Below, piece after piece: positions 1 to 8,636 of a stretch of 64,000 bases of DNA. Where the stretch lies: the NCBI GenBank assembly GCA_963728045.1, contig CAVSIE010000004.1, forward strand, positions 456,941 through 520,940. Reading direction: 5' to 3'. This stretch comes from VRUE01 sp963728045 (GTDB lineage: Bacteria; Actinomycetota; Thermoleophilia; Solirubrobacterales; 70-9). A model generated the notes under the pieces. That model saw nothing but the letters and a program-made list of their open reading frames with translations, was not told where the DNA came from and did not search any database. A program made the position numbers and the translations under genes. Each line of letters begins with the position of its first letter. The stretch's first letter is position 1.

Positions 1-407
1 GCGCGGGCGAGGGCCTGCTCCATCGTGTCGCAGGTGATCACGCCGAAGGCGCAGGGAATACCCGTCTGCAACTGCACGTCCTGGATGCCGCGCGCCGCCT
101 CGGCGCAGACGAAGTCGTAGTGGTCGGTCTCGCCGCGGATGACGACGCCGAGGCAGGCGACGCCGTCGAAGCCGGCGTCCGCCAGCTGCCTGGCGGCGAA
201 GGGCAGCTCGTAGGCGCCTGGCACCGAGAGCTCCTTAACACTGCCCCCGTCCACACCGGCTATCTTGAAACCCTCTCTGGCGCCGCTCAGCAGCCGCTCG
301 GCGAGGTCCTCGTAGAAGCGGCCGACGCAGACCGCGAAGCGCAGCGGCGCCAGAACCTCCTGCTCCTCCTCGCTGAACGTTTCGAGGAACTCCCCGGCCT
401 CAGCCAC
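1..407 (-). CDS. ribH: 6,7-dimethyl-8-ribityllumazine synthase (partial, 3' end outside window)
   Basis: Condenses 5-amino-6-ribitylaminouracil with 3,4-dihydroxy-2-butanone 4-phosphate, the penultimate riboflavin step, in the cytoplasm. About 135 residues are readable before the window edge. The segments FAVCVGRFYEDLAERLL and GVVIRGETDHYDFVCAEA match the family, the second being the catalytic GETxHxDxV loop. I chose the GTG at 407 (protein begins VAEAGEF), which overlaps the ribBA stop by 8 bases, because the homologous region starts shortly after it. It is the last visible gene of a ribD-ribE-ribBA-ribH operon. The C-terminus is not in the window. Confidence 0.9.
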   Translation of the reverse strand, partial: MAEAGEFLETFSEEEQEVLAPLRFAVCVGRFYEDLAERLLSGAREGFKIAGVDGGSVKELSVPGAYELPFAARQLADAGFDGVACLGVVIRGETDHYDFVCAEAARGIQDVQLQTGIPCAFGVITCDTMEQALAR

Positions 408-1725
408 CCTCTGCCCCCGCGTCGCGCTCCTCCTCCTCGTGGATCATCTCCTCGTCGAGGGCGAGTCCCTGGTGGTGCAGCGAGTGGCCCATCTTGTCCC
501 GCTTCGCCCGCAGGTAGCCCTCGTTGTGGGAGTTGGGGGAGGCTTCGATCGGCACCTGCTCGGCGACCGAGAGCCCGTACCCCTCGAGGCCGTGGATCTT
601 CTTCGGGTTGTTGGTGAGGATGCGGATGCTGGTCAGGCCGAGGTCGACCAGGATCTGGGCGCCGATTCCGTAGTCGCGCAGGTCGGCGGGCAGCCCCAGC
701 TTCAGGTTGGCTTCGACCGTGTCGGCGCCCTCCTCCTGCAGCTTGTAGGCCTTCAGCTTGTTGAGCAGGCCGATCCCGCGGCCCTCCTGGGAGAGGTAGA
801 GGAGGACGCCGCGGCCCTCCTGCTCGATCATCGAGAGCGCCGCGACCAGCTGTTCGCCGCAGTCGCAGCGCATGCTGTGGAAGACGTCGCCGGTGAGGCA
901 CTCGCTGTGGACGCGGACCAGCACGTCCTCGGTGCCGTCGACGTCGCCCTTGACCATTGCCACGTGGTGCTTGTCGTCGACCAGGGAGCGGTAGCCGACG
1001 GCGGTGAAATCGCCGAACTCGGTCGGCAGCGCCGTGGCGACGACCCGCTCGACCAGCTTCTCGGTGCGCCGCCGGTAGGCGATCAGGTCGGCGACGGTGA
1101 TCATCTTCAGGCCGTGCCGCTCGCAGTAGGGGATCAGGTCGGGGACCCGCGCCATCGTCCCGTCCTCGTTCATCACCTCGCAGATCACTCCGGCCGGGTT
1201 GAGGCCGGCTAGGCGGGCAAGGTCGACGGCGGCCTCGGTCTGGCCGGTCCGCTCCAGGACCCCGCCGGCCTTCGCCTTGAGCGGGAAGACGTGGCCGGGC
1301 TGGACCAGGTCGCGGGGGCTGGCGCCGGGGTCGACGGCGACCTGGATCGTCCGCGCCCGGTCGGCGGCGGAGATCCCCGTCGTGACGCCCTCCCGCGCCT
1401 CGATCGCGACCGTGAACGCGGTCTGCAGCGGCGTCTCGTTCTTGGCCGCCATCAGGTCGAGGCCGAGCTCGTCGCAGCGCTCGGGGGTGAGCGCGAGGCA
1501 GATCAGGCCGCGCGCCTCCTTGGCCATGAAGTTGACCGCCTCGGGGGTGGCGAACTGCGCCGCCATCGTCAGGTCGCCCTCGTTCTCACGGTCCTCGTCG
1601 TCGCAGACGACGACCATCCGACCCTGGCGGATCTCCTCGATCGCCTCCTCGATCGTCGCGAAGGGGCTCTCGCCCCCCTCGGCTGCCACACCCTCTGTCC
1701 GTTGCGTCTCCGCCATCTGGCTCAC
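400..1725 (-). CDS. ribBA: Bifunctional 3,4-dihydroxy-2-butanone-4-phosphate synthase / GTP cyclohydrolase II
   Basis: Makes both riboflavin precursors: the four-carbon unit from ribulose 5-phosphate (N-terminal domain) and the pyrimidine from GTP (C-terminal domain). The 441-residue length is normal for the fused enzyme. The N-terminal RibB domain (about residues 20-220) carries the acidic metal/substrate segment DDEDRENEGD. The C-terminal RibA domain (about 225-420) has the zinc cysteines in ECLTGDVFHSMRCDCGEQ and the signature LSQEGRGIGL. The start overlaps the ribE stop by 4 bases, so the two are translationally coupled. A second ATG three codons in (MAETQ) is an alternative start. The acidic tail after the RibA domain overlaps the ribH start. 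Confidence 0.96.
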   Translation of the reverse strand: MSQMAETQRTEGVAAEGGESPFATIEEAIEEIRQGRMVVVCDDEDRENEGDLTMAAQFATPEAVNFMAKEARGLICLALTPERCDELGLDLMAAKNETPLQTAFTVAIEAREGVTTGISAADRARTIQVAVDPGASPRDLVQPGHVFPLKAKAGGVLERTGQTEAAVDLARLAGLNPAGVICEVMNEDGTMARVPDLIPYCERHGLKMITVADLIAYRRRTEKLVERVVATALPTEFGDFTAVGYRSLVDDKHHVAMVKGDVDGTEDVLVRVHSECLTGDVFHSMRCDCGEQLVAALSMIEQEGRGVLLYLSQEGRGIGLLNKLKAYKLQEEGADTVEANLKLGLPADLRDYGIGAQILVDLGLTSIRILTNNPKKIHGLEGYGLSVAEQVPIEASPNSHNEGYLRAKRDKMGHSLHHQGLALDEEMIHEEEERDAGAEGG

Positions 1726-2327
1726 GTCCGCTCCTTTCCAGCGAATGGTGACACCAACCTCTCTACGTACTTTGCGATCACGTCACACTCGACGTTGATC
1801 TTGCGCCCGGCGACTGCTTCCCCCAGGTTCGTCCGCTCCAGCGTCTCGGGGATCAGCGATACCTCTGCCCAGTCCTCTCCCAGCGCCGCCACAGTGAGAC
1901 TCACCCCGTCGAGTGCGATCGACCCCTTCTCGACTACATAGCGCAGCAGGTCCGGCGCTAGCGCCAGGCGCAGCCGCCGCGCGAAGCCGTCCTCCTCGAC
2001 CGAAGCGACCTCGCCGACGCCGTCGGCGTGGCCTTGGACGATGTGCCCTCCAAGCCGGTCGGAGGCCTTCATCGCGAGCTCCAAGTTGACCCGGTCGCCG
2101 GCGCTCAGGCCGCCCAGCGACGTCACCTCGAGCGTCTGGTTCATCGCCTCGGTATCGAAGCCGCTCGCGCCGACTCCCGTCGCCGTCAGGCAGACGCCGT
2201 TGACTGCGACCGAGTCACCAGAGGCGATCTCGGCGCCCAGGCCGGTCGCGATGCGCATCCGCGCCCCGTCGGAGCTCGACTCGATCGACTCGATCGTTCC
2301 CACGTCCTGGATCAGCCCGGTGAACAT
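1722..2327 (-). CDS. ribE: Riboflavin synthase, alpha subunit
   Basis: Dismutates two 6,7-dimethyl-8-ribityllumazine molecules into riboflavin and the pyrimidine precursor. The 201 residues form two tandem lumazine-binding repeats: the first begins MFTGLIQDVGTI, the second is marked by GGHIVQGHADGVGEV and DGVSLTV. A longer reading from a GTG at 2333 is open, but the ATG at 2327 has AAGGAG five bases upstream and gives the family-typical MFTGLI start, so I chose it. This ATG shares one base with the ribD stop (TGATG). The stop overlaps the ribBA start, continuing the tight operon packing. Confidence 0.95.
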   Translation of the reverse strand: MFTGLIQDVGTIESIESSSDGARMRIATGLGAEIASGDSVAVNGVCLTATGVGASGFDTEAMNQTLEVTSLGGLSAGDRVNLELAMKASDRLGGHIVQGHADGVGEVASVEEDGFARRLRLALAPDLLRYVVEKGSIALDGVSLTVAALGEDWAEVSLIPETLERTNLGEAVAGRKINVECDVIAKYVERLVSPFAGKERT

Positions 2328-3382
2328 CACCACTCCTTGAACCGGGTCTCGATCAGCGTGTCCTCGCCACCGGGGCCCAGGGCGTCGGTGCGCTTCGACC
2401 CACCGAGCAGGACGGGGGCGACGAACACCCGCGCCTCGTCGATCTGATCTGCGTCGACGAACGCCGCCGCAAGGGTCTGGCCGCCCTCGAGGAAGAGGCT
2501 GGTGATGCCGCGGCGGCCGAGGTCGGACAAGGCGGCCTGTATGCCGTCAGCGACAACGACCTCGACCCCCGCTTCGCGAAGAGCAATCACGTGCGAGGAA
2601 TCAGCATTAGGGGAGGCGATGACGACTACGGGCGACTCGTCCAGCGTGCGGATGAGCTGGGAGTCGAGCGGCAGCCGGGCGCCGGAGTCGAAGACGACGC
2701 GGATCGGCTGGCGGGCGGCGTCCGGAGTGCGGGCGGTGAGGAGCGGATCGTCGACGAGAACGGTGCCGATGCCGACGGCGATCGCGTCGGATTCGGCGCG
2801 CCAGCGGTGGACGAGCGCGCGACTGGACTCGCTGGAGATCCAGGGTGAGTCGCCGGGCGGCGGGGTCGTGCGACCGTCGAGCGACATCGCCAGCTTCAGC
2901 GTGACCAGTGGCAGGCCGGTGCGGGCGTGCTTGCGAAACGGCTGGTTGAGCAGCCGCGCCGCGGTCGCCTCCTCGCCGGCCGCCGCCTCGACCTCGATCC
3001 CGCCGTCGCGGAGAATGCCGGGGCCGCGCCCAGAGGCCTTCTCGCTCGGATCCTCGGAACCGATCACGACCCGGCCGATCCCGGCCTCCAGAATCGCATC
3101 CGTGCAAGGGGGCTGCCGCCCCTGATGGGCGCACGGCTCCAAAGTCACGTACATCGTCGCCCCCGCCGAATCCTCTCCCCGCCGCCGGCAATCCTCCAGC
3201 GCCGCCCGCTCGGCGTGCAAGTTCCCCAATTCGGCGTGGAACCCCTCGCCAATGACCTCGCCATCCCGCACGACCACGGCCCCGACCAGTGGATTCGGGG
3301 TGACCCTTCCCCGCCCGCTTTCCGCCAGCTCAAGAGCTCGCTTCAGATGCGCCCGATCCTCGGCTGTTACCTGGGCATTCAT
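2327..3382 (-). CDS. ribD: Bifunctional diaminohydroxyphosphoribosylaminopyrimidine deaminase / 5-amino-6-(5-phosphoribosylamino)uracil reductase
   Basis: Performs the second and third steps of the pyrimidine branch of riboflavin synthesis. The N-terminal deaminase domain (about 1-145) has the zinc-site pattern HAERAAL followed by LEPCAHQGRQPPC. The C-terminal NADPH reductase domain (about 150-350) contains VTLKLAMSLDGRT and the late segment LFLEGGQTLAAAF. At 351 residues it is of standard length. It is the first gene of the rib operon. No FMN riboswitch motif is visible upstream; instead an 18-base inverted repeat lies just before the ATG (see 3389-3406). It is divergent from the glycosyltransferase at 3545. 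Confidence 0.95.
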   Translation of the reverse strand: MNAQVTAEDRAHLKRALELAESGRGRVTPNPLVGAVVVRDGEVIGEGFHAELGNLHAERAALEDCRRRGEDSAGATMYVTLEPCAHQGRQPPCTDAILEAGIGRVVIGSEDPSEKASGRGPGILRDGGIEVEAAAGEEATAARLLNQPFRKHARTGLPLVTLKLAMSLDGRTTPPPGDSPWISSESSRALVHRWRAESDAIAVGIGTVLVDDPLLTARTPDAARQPIRVVFDSGARLPLDSQLIRTLDESPVVVIASPNADSSHVIALREAGVEVVVADGIQAALSDLGRRGITSLFLEGGQTLAAAFVDADQIDEARVFVAPVLLGGSKRTDALGPGGEDTLIETRFKEW

Positions 3383-3388
3383 GGATTG

Positions 3389-3406
3389 ATTGACGAGTCA
3401 GTCAAT
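3389..3406. promoter_or_regulatory. Inverted repeat in front of ribD, possible operator
   Basis: ATTGAC and GTCAAT face each other across six bases, ending 6 bases before the ribD ATG in the divergent ribD/glycosyltransferase gap. The size and symmetry suit a dimeric repressor site, but no regulator gene is adjacent. The rest of the gap (3407-3544) has no recognisable promoter elements or RFN element. Binding function is inference only. Confidence 0.35.
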
Positions 3407-3544
3407 GGTACCTCGCGCGGGTGGCGCCGTAGGGGTACCGCCCCTGAGGAAGCTTTAGCTACCGGAAGGGGCGGTGGGTCCCCTGCGGCGACAGGACCCG
3501 CGCGCCAGGTGCAATCGGCTCTCGGGGATACCCTGAGCCCGCCA

Positions 3545-4531
3545 ATGAAGCTGATCGTCCAGATCCCCTGCCTGAACGAGGCGGCGACGCTGCCGGCAAC
3601 CGTGGCCGACATCCCGCGCCGGATCGAGGGGGTCGATGAGGTCGAGCTGCTGGTGATCGACGACGGCTCGACCGACGGCACCGCCGAGGTCGCGCGCGAG
3701 CACGGAGTCGAGCACATCGTCCGCCTCACCAACAACAAGGGGCTGGCCGCTGGCTTCCAAGCCGGCCTCGACGCCTGCCTGAAGCTGGGAGCCGACGTCA
3801 TCGTCAACACCGACGCCGACAACCAGTACCGCGGCGCCGACATCCCCAAGCTGCTCGCCCCGATCCTGGCCGGCCGCGCCGACATGGTGGTCGGCAACCG
3901 CCAGGTATCCCGCATCGAGCACTTCTCCGGGCCGAAGAAGGCGCTGCAGCGCCTTGGCAGCTGGGTCGTGCGCCGGCTCTCTGGGACCGCGATCGCCGAC
4001 ACCACCTCGGGCTTCCGTGCCTACAACCGCGAGGCGGCGCTGGGCCTCCTCGTCGTCGACAGCTTCACCTACACGCTGGAGAGCCTGATCCAGGCGGGCA
4101 AGATGCTGGTCGCGGTCGACCAGGTCGAGATCGGGGTCAACCCGCAGACGCGCGACTCCCGCCTCTTCGACTCGACCGGCGCCTACGTGCGCCGCAACGC
4201 GCTCTCGATCCTGCGCATCTACGCCCGCTACGAGCCGCTGCGCGTGTTCGCCACAGCGGGGCTTGCGGTCGGGATCCTCGCCCTCGCCGCCTGGATGCCC
4301 TTCCTGCTCGACTGGATCCTCAACGGCGACAGCAGCGGACACGTCCAGTCGCTGATCCTCGGCGCGGTGCTCTTCATCGCCGCCGTGCAGCTGCTGGCGC
4401 TGGGCGTGATCGGCGACCTGCTCGCCGGCCAGCGGGTGATGACCCAGCGCGTGTTCGAGCGGGTGCGGCGAGTCGAGCTGGCGCTCGAGGTCGAGCCCTC
4501 GCACTACGAGCGCGGCGCTTCCACGCGCTGA
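3545..4531 (+). CDS. Family 2 glycosyltransferase, polyprenyl-phosphate sugar synthase type
   Basis: Probably transfers a sugar from a nucleotide donor to polyprenyl phosphate at the inner membrane face (DPM1/GtrB-like). The 328-residue reading has the GT2 start IVQIPCLNEAATLP, the nucleotide-binding VIDDGSTDGT near residue 40, and the metal-binding DAD at 90-92. Two C-terminal hydrophobic segments (about 238-262 and 275-300) anchor it. A much longer open frame runs upstream, but the ATG at 3545 begins exactly at the family N-terminus. Its stop shares a base with the start of the flippase gene (TGATG), pointing to one surface-glycan operon. Sugar specificity cannot be read from the sequence. 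Confidence 0.85.
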   Translation: MKLIVQIPCLNEAATLPATVADIPRRIEGVDEVELLVIDDGSTDGTAEVAREHGVEHIVRLTNNKGLAAGFQAGLDACLKLGADVIVNTDADNQYRGADIPKLLAPILAGRADMVVGNRQVSRIEHFSGPKKALQRLGSWVVRRLSGTAIADTTSGFRAYNREAALGLLVVDSFTYTLESLIQAGKMLVAVDQVEIGVNPQTRDSRLFDSTGAYVRRNALSILRIYARYEPLRVFATAGLAVGILALAAWMPFLLDWILNGDSSGHVQSLILGAVLFIAAVQLLALGVIGDLLAGQRVMTQRVFERVRRVELALEVEPSHYERGASTR

Positions 4532-5913
4532 TGCGGTCGCTCCGCAAAGCGCCGGGCGGCGGCTCGGCGACCGCCGACTACGGCAAGACCGCGAGCTTCC
4601 TCGCCGTCGGCGTCGGCCTCACCGGGGCGATCACCTACGTCTACTTCTTCATCGCCTCGCACGTGCTGTCCAAGCCCGACTACGGCGAGATCACCGTCGT
4701 CTGGTCGGCCGTCTTCATCACCGTCTCCACCCTCTACCGCCCGGTCGACCAGCTGCTCTCGCGCCACATCTCCGAACGCCTGGCGAAAGGGGAGCCGGTG
4801 CGCGAGCCAATCCTGGTCGCGACCAAGATCCAGCTCGGGCTCGCCGCCACCTTCGCCGTGGTCACGCTCGTCCTGCGGGGGCCGATCGAAGGCGACCTCC
4901 TGGGCGGCAACGAAACGCTCTACTGGGTCTTCTTCGCCGCCGTCCTCTTCTACGCCGCCAGCTACTTCGCCCGCGGCTACCTGGCCGGCCACCGCCGCTT
5001 CGGGCTCTTCACCGCGATGATCCTCTCCGAGTCGGTCTTCCGCACCCTCTTCGCCGTGCTCGTCGCGGTCGGACTGCTCAGCGGCCAGTCGGCGGTGGCG
5101 ATCGGGATCGTCGCCGCCCCGGCGCTCTCGCTCCTCGTCGTGCCGGCGCTCTTCGCGCGCCGCGCCCGGCGAGCGCCCGCCGCGCCGGCAGCCGAGGAGG
5201 GCGCGGCCGAGTTTTCCATGGCCCACGGGGCCGGCTTCGCCGCGGCGGTGCTGCTGATCATGTTCAGCGAGCAGGTCTTCCTCAACGCTGGGCCGCTGAT
5301 CGTGCGCGGGCTGGAGGGCGCCGCGGCGGCCGGCTTCATCTTCAACGTGCTGATGATCGCGCGCGCGCCGCTACAGCTCTTCCAGGCGGTCTCGACCAGC
5401 ATCCTCCCCCACCTGACCGAGCTCCACACCAGCGAGGAGCCGGGCGGCGAGGAGGAGTTCCACCGCTCGGTGCGGATGGTGCTGGCGGCGATCGTCGCCT
5501 TTACTGCGATCGTCGCCCTCTCCGTCCTCGTCGCCGGCCCGGAGCTGATGCAGCTCGCCTTCAGCGACAAGTTCAGCTATGACCGCGCCGGCCTCTGGCT
5601 GGTGACCGCCGGGATGGGGCTTTACCTCTCGGCGGTCACGGTCAACCAGGCCTGCCTCGCGCAGGGCCAGGTGCGGCGCGCCTCGGCGCGCTGGATCGGA
5701 TGCGCCGCTTTTTTCGTCGCCTGGTGCTTTCTGGCGCCGATCGGCGAAGAGTTCCGCCGGGTCGAGGTCGGCTTCGCCCTCACTGCCGCCCTGCTCCTCG
5801 GCCTGCTCTTCCTGATCTACCGGCTTCCGCGCGAGCGAGCCGAAGACGTGCCGACTGCCGGCTCGACCGAGGAGCTCGAGGCGCGCCTGGCCGCCGCCGA
5901 CGAGGGAAGCTAG
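4531..5913 (+). CDS. Polysaccharide biosynthesis flippase (Wzx/MATE-like)
   Basis: A 460-residue polytopic membrane protein with roughly a dozen hydrophobic helices and no soluble domain, consistent with the MOP flippase superfamily that moves lipid-linked glycans across the membrane. The N-terminal segment (FLAVGVGLTGAITYVYFFIA) and a mid-protein segment containing MFSEQVFLNAGPLI resemble Wzx-type proteins. It starts within the stop of the glycosyltransferase gene, so the two are likely co-translated and act on the same lipid-linked sugar. The last 35 residues are charged and cytoplasmic. Family assignment is by overall pattern; substrate unknown. Confidence 0.75.
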   Translation: MRSLRKAPGGGSATADYGKTASFLAVGVGLTGAITYVYFFIASHVLSKPDYGEITVVWSAVFITVSTLYRPVDQLLSRHISERLAKGEPVREPILVATKIQLGLAATFAVVTLVLRGPIEGDLLGGNETLYWVFFAAVLFYAASYFARGYLAGHRRFGLFTAMILSESVFRTLFAVLVAVGLLSGQSAVAIGIVAAPALSLLVVPALFARRARRAPAAPAAEEGAAEFSMAHGAGFAAAVLLIMFSEQVFLNAGPLIVRGLEGAAAAGFIFNVLMIARAPLQLFQAVSTSILPHLTELHTSEEPGGEEEFHRSVRMVLAAIVAFTAIVALSVLVAGPELMQLAFSDKFSYDRAGLWLVTAGMGLYLSAVTVNQACLAQGQVRRASARWIGCAAFFVAWCFLAPIGEEFRRVEVGFALTAALLLGLLFLIYRLPRERAEDVPTAGSTEELEARLAAADEGS

Positions 5914-5917
5914 GGGC

Positions 5918-7714
5918 ATGGAGGGACACGACGCCGAGCTGATTCTCGCCGCCGGCGCCCTGCTCGCCGCCGGGATCGGCGCGGCCCTGATCGCGGAACG
6001 GGTCCGTGTGCCGGGCCTACTCCTCTTCCTCGGACTCGGGATGCTCGCCGGCTCGGAGGGACTCGGCGGGATCGAGTTCGATGACGATGAGCTGGCCCGC
6101 ACCCTGGGCACGATCGCGCTGATCCTGATCCTCTTCGAGGGTGGCCTGACCGCCGGTTGGCGTGAGATCCGGCCGGTATTGGGAACCGCCGCCTCGCTGG
6201 CCACCATCGGCACGGTCGTGACCGCGGTCATCGCCGGCCTGGCGGCGCAGTGGATCTTCGACCTGAGCACGCTGGAGGGGATGCTGGTCGGGGCCGCGAT
6301 CGCCGCCACCGACTCGGCCGCGATCTTCGCCGTCCTGCGCCGTTCGACCCTGGAGAAGCGGCTTGCCCGCTCGCTCGAGGGAGAGTCCGGGATGAACGAC
6401 CCGGTCGCGCTGCTGCTGGTGATCGGGTTCATCGAATGGATCCAGGACCCGGGCTACGGGGTCGCCGACATGGCCGGGCTGCTCGCCCTCAAGCTCGCCC
6501 TGGGCGCGGCCATCGGGCTTGCCCTGGGACGGATCGTGGTCGCAGCCCTGAATAAGGTGCGGCTGCCCACCGACGGGATCTACCCGGTCGCGACGATCGC
6601 GATCGCCGGCCTCGCCTACGGCCTGGCCGAGGTCGCCCATGGCTCCGGCCTGCTCGCCACCTACCTGACTGCGCTGGCGCTGGGGTCGGGCAACATCCCG
6701 GCGCGGCGCACGATCGTCGCCTTCCACGAGGGGGTTGGCTGGGTCGCCCAGATCGGCCTCTTCGTCCTGCTCGGGCTGCTCGTCTTCCCCAGCGCGCTCG
6801 GCGACATCGCGGTCGAGGGACTGGCCCTCTCAGCGGTGCTGATCCTCCTCGCGCGCCCCTTCGCCGCCTTCGTCGCCACCATCCTCTCACCCCTCGGCAT
6901 GCGCGAGCGGGCGATGCTCGGCTGGGCTGGCCTGCGCGGCGCCACGCCGATCTGGCTCGCCACCTTCCCCGTTGTTGCTGGCGTCGCCCGCGGCGAGCAG
7001 CTGTTCGCGATCGTCTTCTTCGTCGTCGTCACCTCGACCCTGATCCAGGGAGCGAGCTTCGAGCCGCTGGCACGACGCCTCGGGCTGACCACCGACGAGC
7101 CGGCGCTGCCCCGTCGCCTGCTCGAGTCGGGCCGAATCCGTCGCATGGGCGGCGACGTGATCGCCTATCGCCTTCGTCCTGGAGCGGCAGCGGCAGGGCG
7201 CCTGGTGCGAGAACTGGGGCTGCCGCGCGAGGCGCTGGTCAACGTGATCGTGCGCGACGGGCGGGCGCTCCCGCCGCGCGGATCGACCCAGCTCAAGGAG
7301 GGCGACGAGCTGCACGTGCTGGTGCGGGGCGAGCTGCGCGAGGAGGTCGAGAACCTGACGCGGCGCTGGCAGGAGGGGCCGGTCGGCACGCCGCCGGCGC
7401 CGAAGCTGCCCCGCACCGGCGCCACCCAGGTCTTCACCGTCCGTCCCGGGGGCGACATCGAGGACCCCTCGGACCCGAAGGAGGTCGACGGCGTCGCCGT
7501 GATCGCGATCCTGCGCAGCCGCCGCGACCGCTCCAGCGCCCTGGTCGCGCTGGCCGACGGCCGCTACTCGGTGACGACCGAAGGCGTGGTCGCGATCGGC
7601 GGCCGCCAGGCGCTGGTCCGGTGGTCCGAACGTCGCGCCGAGCGGGTCGGCGACGACCCCCCGGAGCGAGCTTGGTGGCAGGAGGTCATCGGCGCGCTGA
7701 TCGCGCGTGGTTAA
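5918..7714 (+). CDS. Potassium/proton antiporter, CPA1 type with TrkA-C domain (NhaP2/CvrA-like)
   Basis: Monovalent cation/proton antiporter of 598 residues. About 12 membrane helices fill residues 1-390, with family-typical GLLLFLGLGMLAGSEG, the ion-site region AAIAATDSAAIFAVLRR, and ESGMNDPVALLLVIG. A TrkA-C (RCK-C) regulatory domain follows around 410-480, ending in LKEGDELHVLV, then another soluble segment of about 110 residues. This order matches NhaP2/CvrA proteins that exchange K+ for protons. It starts 4 bases after the flippase stop. Its stop overlaps that of the convergent rpe gene in a TTAA palindrome. Confidence 0.9.
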   Translation: MEGHDAELILAAGALLAAGIGAALIAERVRVPGLLLFLGLGMLAGSEGLGGIEFDDDELARTLGTIALILILFEGGLTAGWREIRPVLGTAASLATIGTVVTAVIAGLAAQWIFDLSTLEGMLVGAAIAATDSAAIFAVLRRSTLEKRLARSLEGESGMNDPVALLLVIGFIEWIQDPGYGVADMAGLLALKLALGAAIGLALGRIVVAALNKVRLPTDGIYPVATIAIAGLAYGLAEVAHGSGLLATYLTALALGSGNIPARRTIVAFHEGVGWVAQIGLFVLLGLLVFPSALGDIAVEGLALSAVLILLARPFAAFVATILSPLGMRERAMLGWAGLRGATPIWLATFPVVAGVARGEQLFAIVFFVVVTSTLIQGASFEPLARRLGLTTDEPALPRRLLESGRIRRMGGDVIAYRLRPGAAAAGRLVRELGLPREALVNVIVRDGRALPPRGSTQLKEGDELHVLVRGELREEVENLTRRWQEGPVGTPPAPKLPRTGATQVFTVRPGGDIEDPSDPKEVDGVAVIAILRSRRDRSSALVALADGRYSVTTEGVVAIGGRQALVRWSERRAERVGDDPPERAWWQEVIGALIARG

Positions 7715-8397
7715 ACGGCGCTGGCCGCCGAGACGATCTCGTTGTAGGCCGCGGCTGGGTCGCCTGAGCCGAACACAGCAGAACCGGCGACGAAGAGGGA
7801 AGCGCCGGCCTCAGCGGCTGCGCCGGCCGTGGAGGCGTGGATGCCGCCGTCGACCTCGACCTTCGCGTCCCCCGCGAGCTGCGCGGTGCGCGTCACCTTG
7901 TCGAGGGTGCTCTCGATCAGAGTCTGCCCGCCCCAGCCGGGGTTGATCGTCATGCAGAGGAAGATGTCGGCGAAGCCGCTCAGCTCGGCAACCGCCTCGA
8001 CTGGTGTGGCGGGATTGAAGGCGATGCCCGCTAGGCAGCCGAGCTCGCGAATCGCACTCAAGGTTCGGTTGGCGTGCGCCGAGGCCTCGATGTGGAAGGT
8101 GATCGAGTCGGCGCCGGCCTCGGCGAATTCCTCGATCTGGCGCTCGGGCTGCTCGATCATCAGGTGGACGTCGAGCACGCCGCCCGCCGCGTGGACCTGG
8201 TCGGCGATCGAGGAGGCGACCAGCGGGCCGATCGTGATCGGCGGGACGAAGTGGCCGTCCATCACGTCGAAGTGGATCACCCGCGCCCCGGCGCCCATCA
8301 CCTCGTCGAGCTGCGCCCCCAGGCGCGAGAAGTCGGCCGAGAGGATCGACGGCGCGACCCGCGGAGCGCCGATCAGCTCCTTCATCCGCTCGCTCAT
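7711..8397 (-). CDS. rpe: Ribulose-phosphate 3-epimerase
   Basis: Interconverts ribulose 5-phosphate and xylulose 5-phosphate in the pentose phosphate pathway; a metal-dependent TIM barrel. The 228 residues show APSILSADFSRLG at the start, the metal-site VIHFDVMDGHFVPP, the segment MTINPGWGGQ, and VDGG near the C-terminus. The open frame continues upstream inside the preceding gene, but the ATG at 8397 overlaps the zinc-ribbon stop by 4 bases (ATGA) and fits the family start; a second ATG four codons later is possible. It ends the def-fmt-rsmB-zinc ribbon-rpe operon. Confidence 0.95.
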   Translation of the reverse strand: MSERMKELIGAPRVAPSILSADFSRLGAQLDEVMGAGARVIHFDVMDGHFVPPITIGPLVASSIADQVHAAGGVLDVHLMIEQPERQIEEFAEAGADSITFHIEASAHANRTLSAIRELGCLAGIAFNPATPVEAVAELSGFADIFLCMTINPGWGGQTLIESTLDKVTRTAQLAGDAKVEVDGGIHASTAGAAAEAGASLFVAGSAVFGSGDPAAAYNEIVSAASAV

Positions 8398-8633
8398 ACA
8401 GGCCTCAGCATCGAGTCTCCACACATTTGGCAGGTCATGTCCTCGGTGGTGCTCATCCGGGCGATCGTCTGGTGTTCGCCGCAGTTGGGGCACTGCGAGA
8501 CCAGCTCGAAGCGGCGCAGACAGTACACGCAGCGGAAGCGGCCGGGGAGCTGCGTGGGCCGCAGCCAGGGCTCGCCGCAGCCGGGACAGGCCGGCCGCCG
8601 CAGCACGCTCTCCGCATCGCTCCCGGCGCTCAT
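8394..8633 (-). CDS. Small double zinc-ribbon protein of unknown function
   Basis: 79 residues with four CxxC pairs (CPGC, CVYC, CPNC, CQMC) spaced as two zinc knuckle pairs, so it should bind two zinc ions. There is no signal peptide or membrane segment. It lies 3 bases after rsmB and overlaps rpe by 4 bases, so it is produced with them. I do not recognise a named family beyond generic zinc ribbon; the position beside fmt and rsmB suggests, but does not prove, a role near translation. Confidence 0.8.
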   Translation of the reverse strand: MSAGSDAESVLRRPACPGCGEPWLRPTQLPGRFRCVYCLRRFELVSQCPNCGEHQTIARMSTTEDMTCQMCGDSMLRPV

Positions 8634-8636
8634 CGC

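Noticed and set aside
439..1212. Long plus-strand open frame opposite ribBA
   Set aside because: Low-complexity Val/Asp/Leu translation; the minus-strand gene shows all RibB and RibA motifs.
3383..3544. FMN riboswitch upstream of ribD
   Set aside because: The conserved RFN segments (such as GGGGCAGGGTGAAA-type sequence) are not present on either strand.
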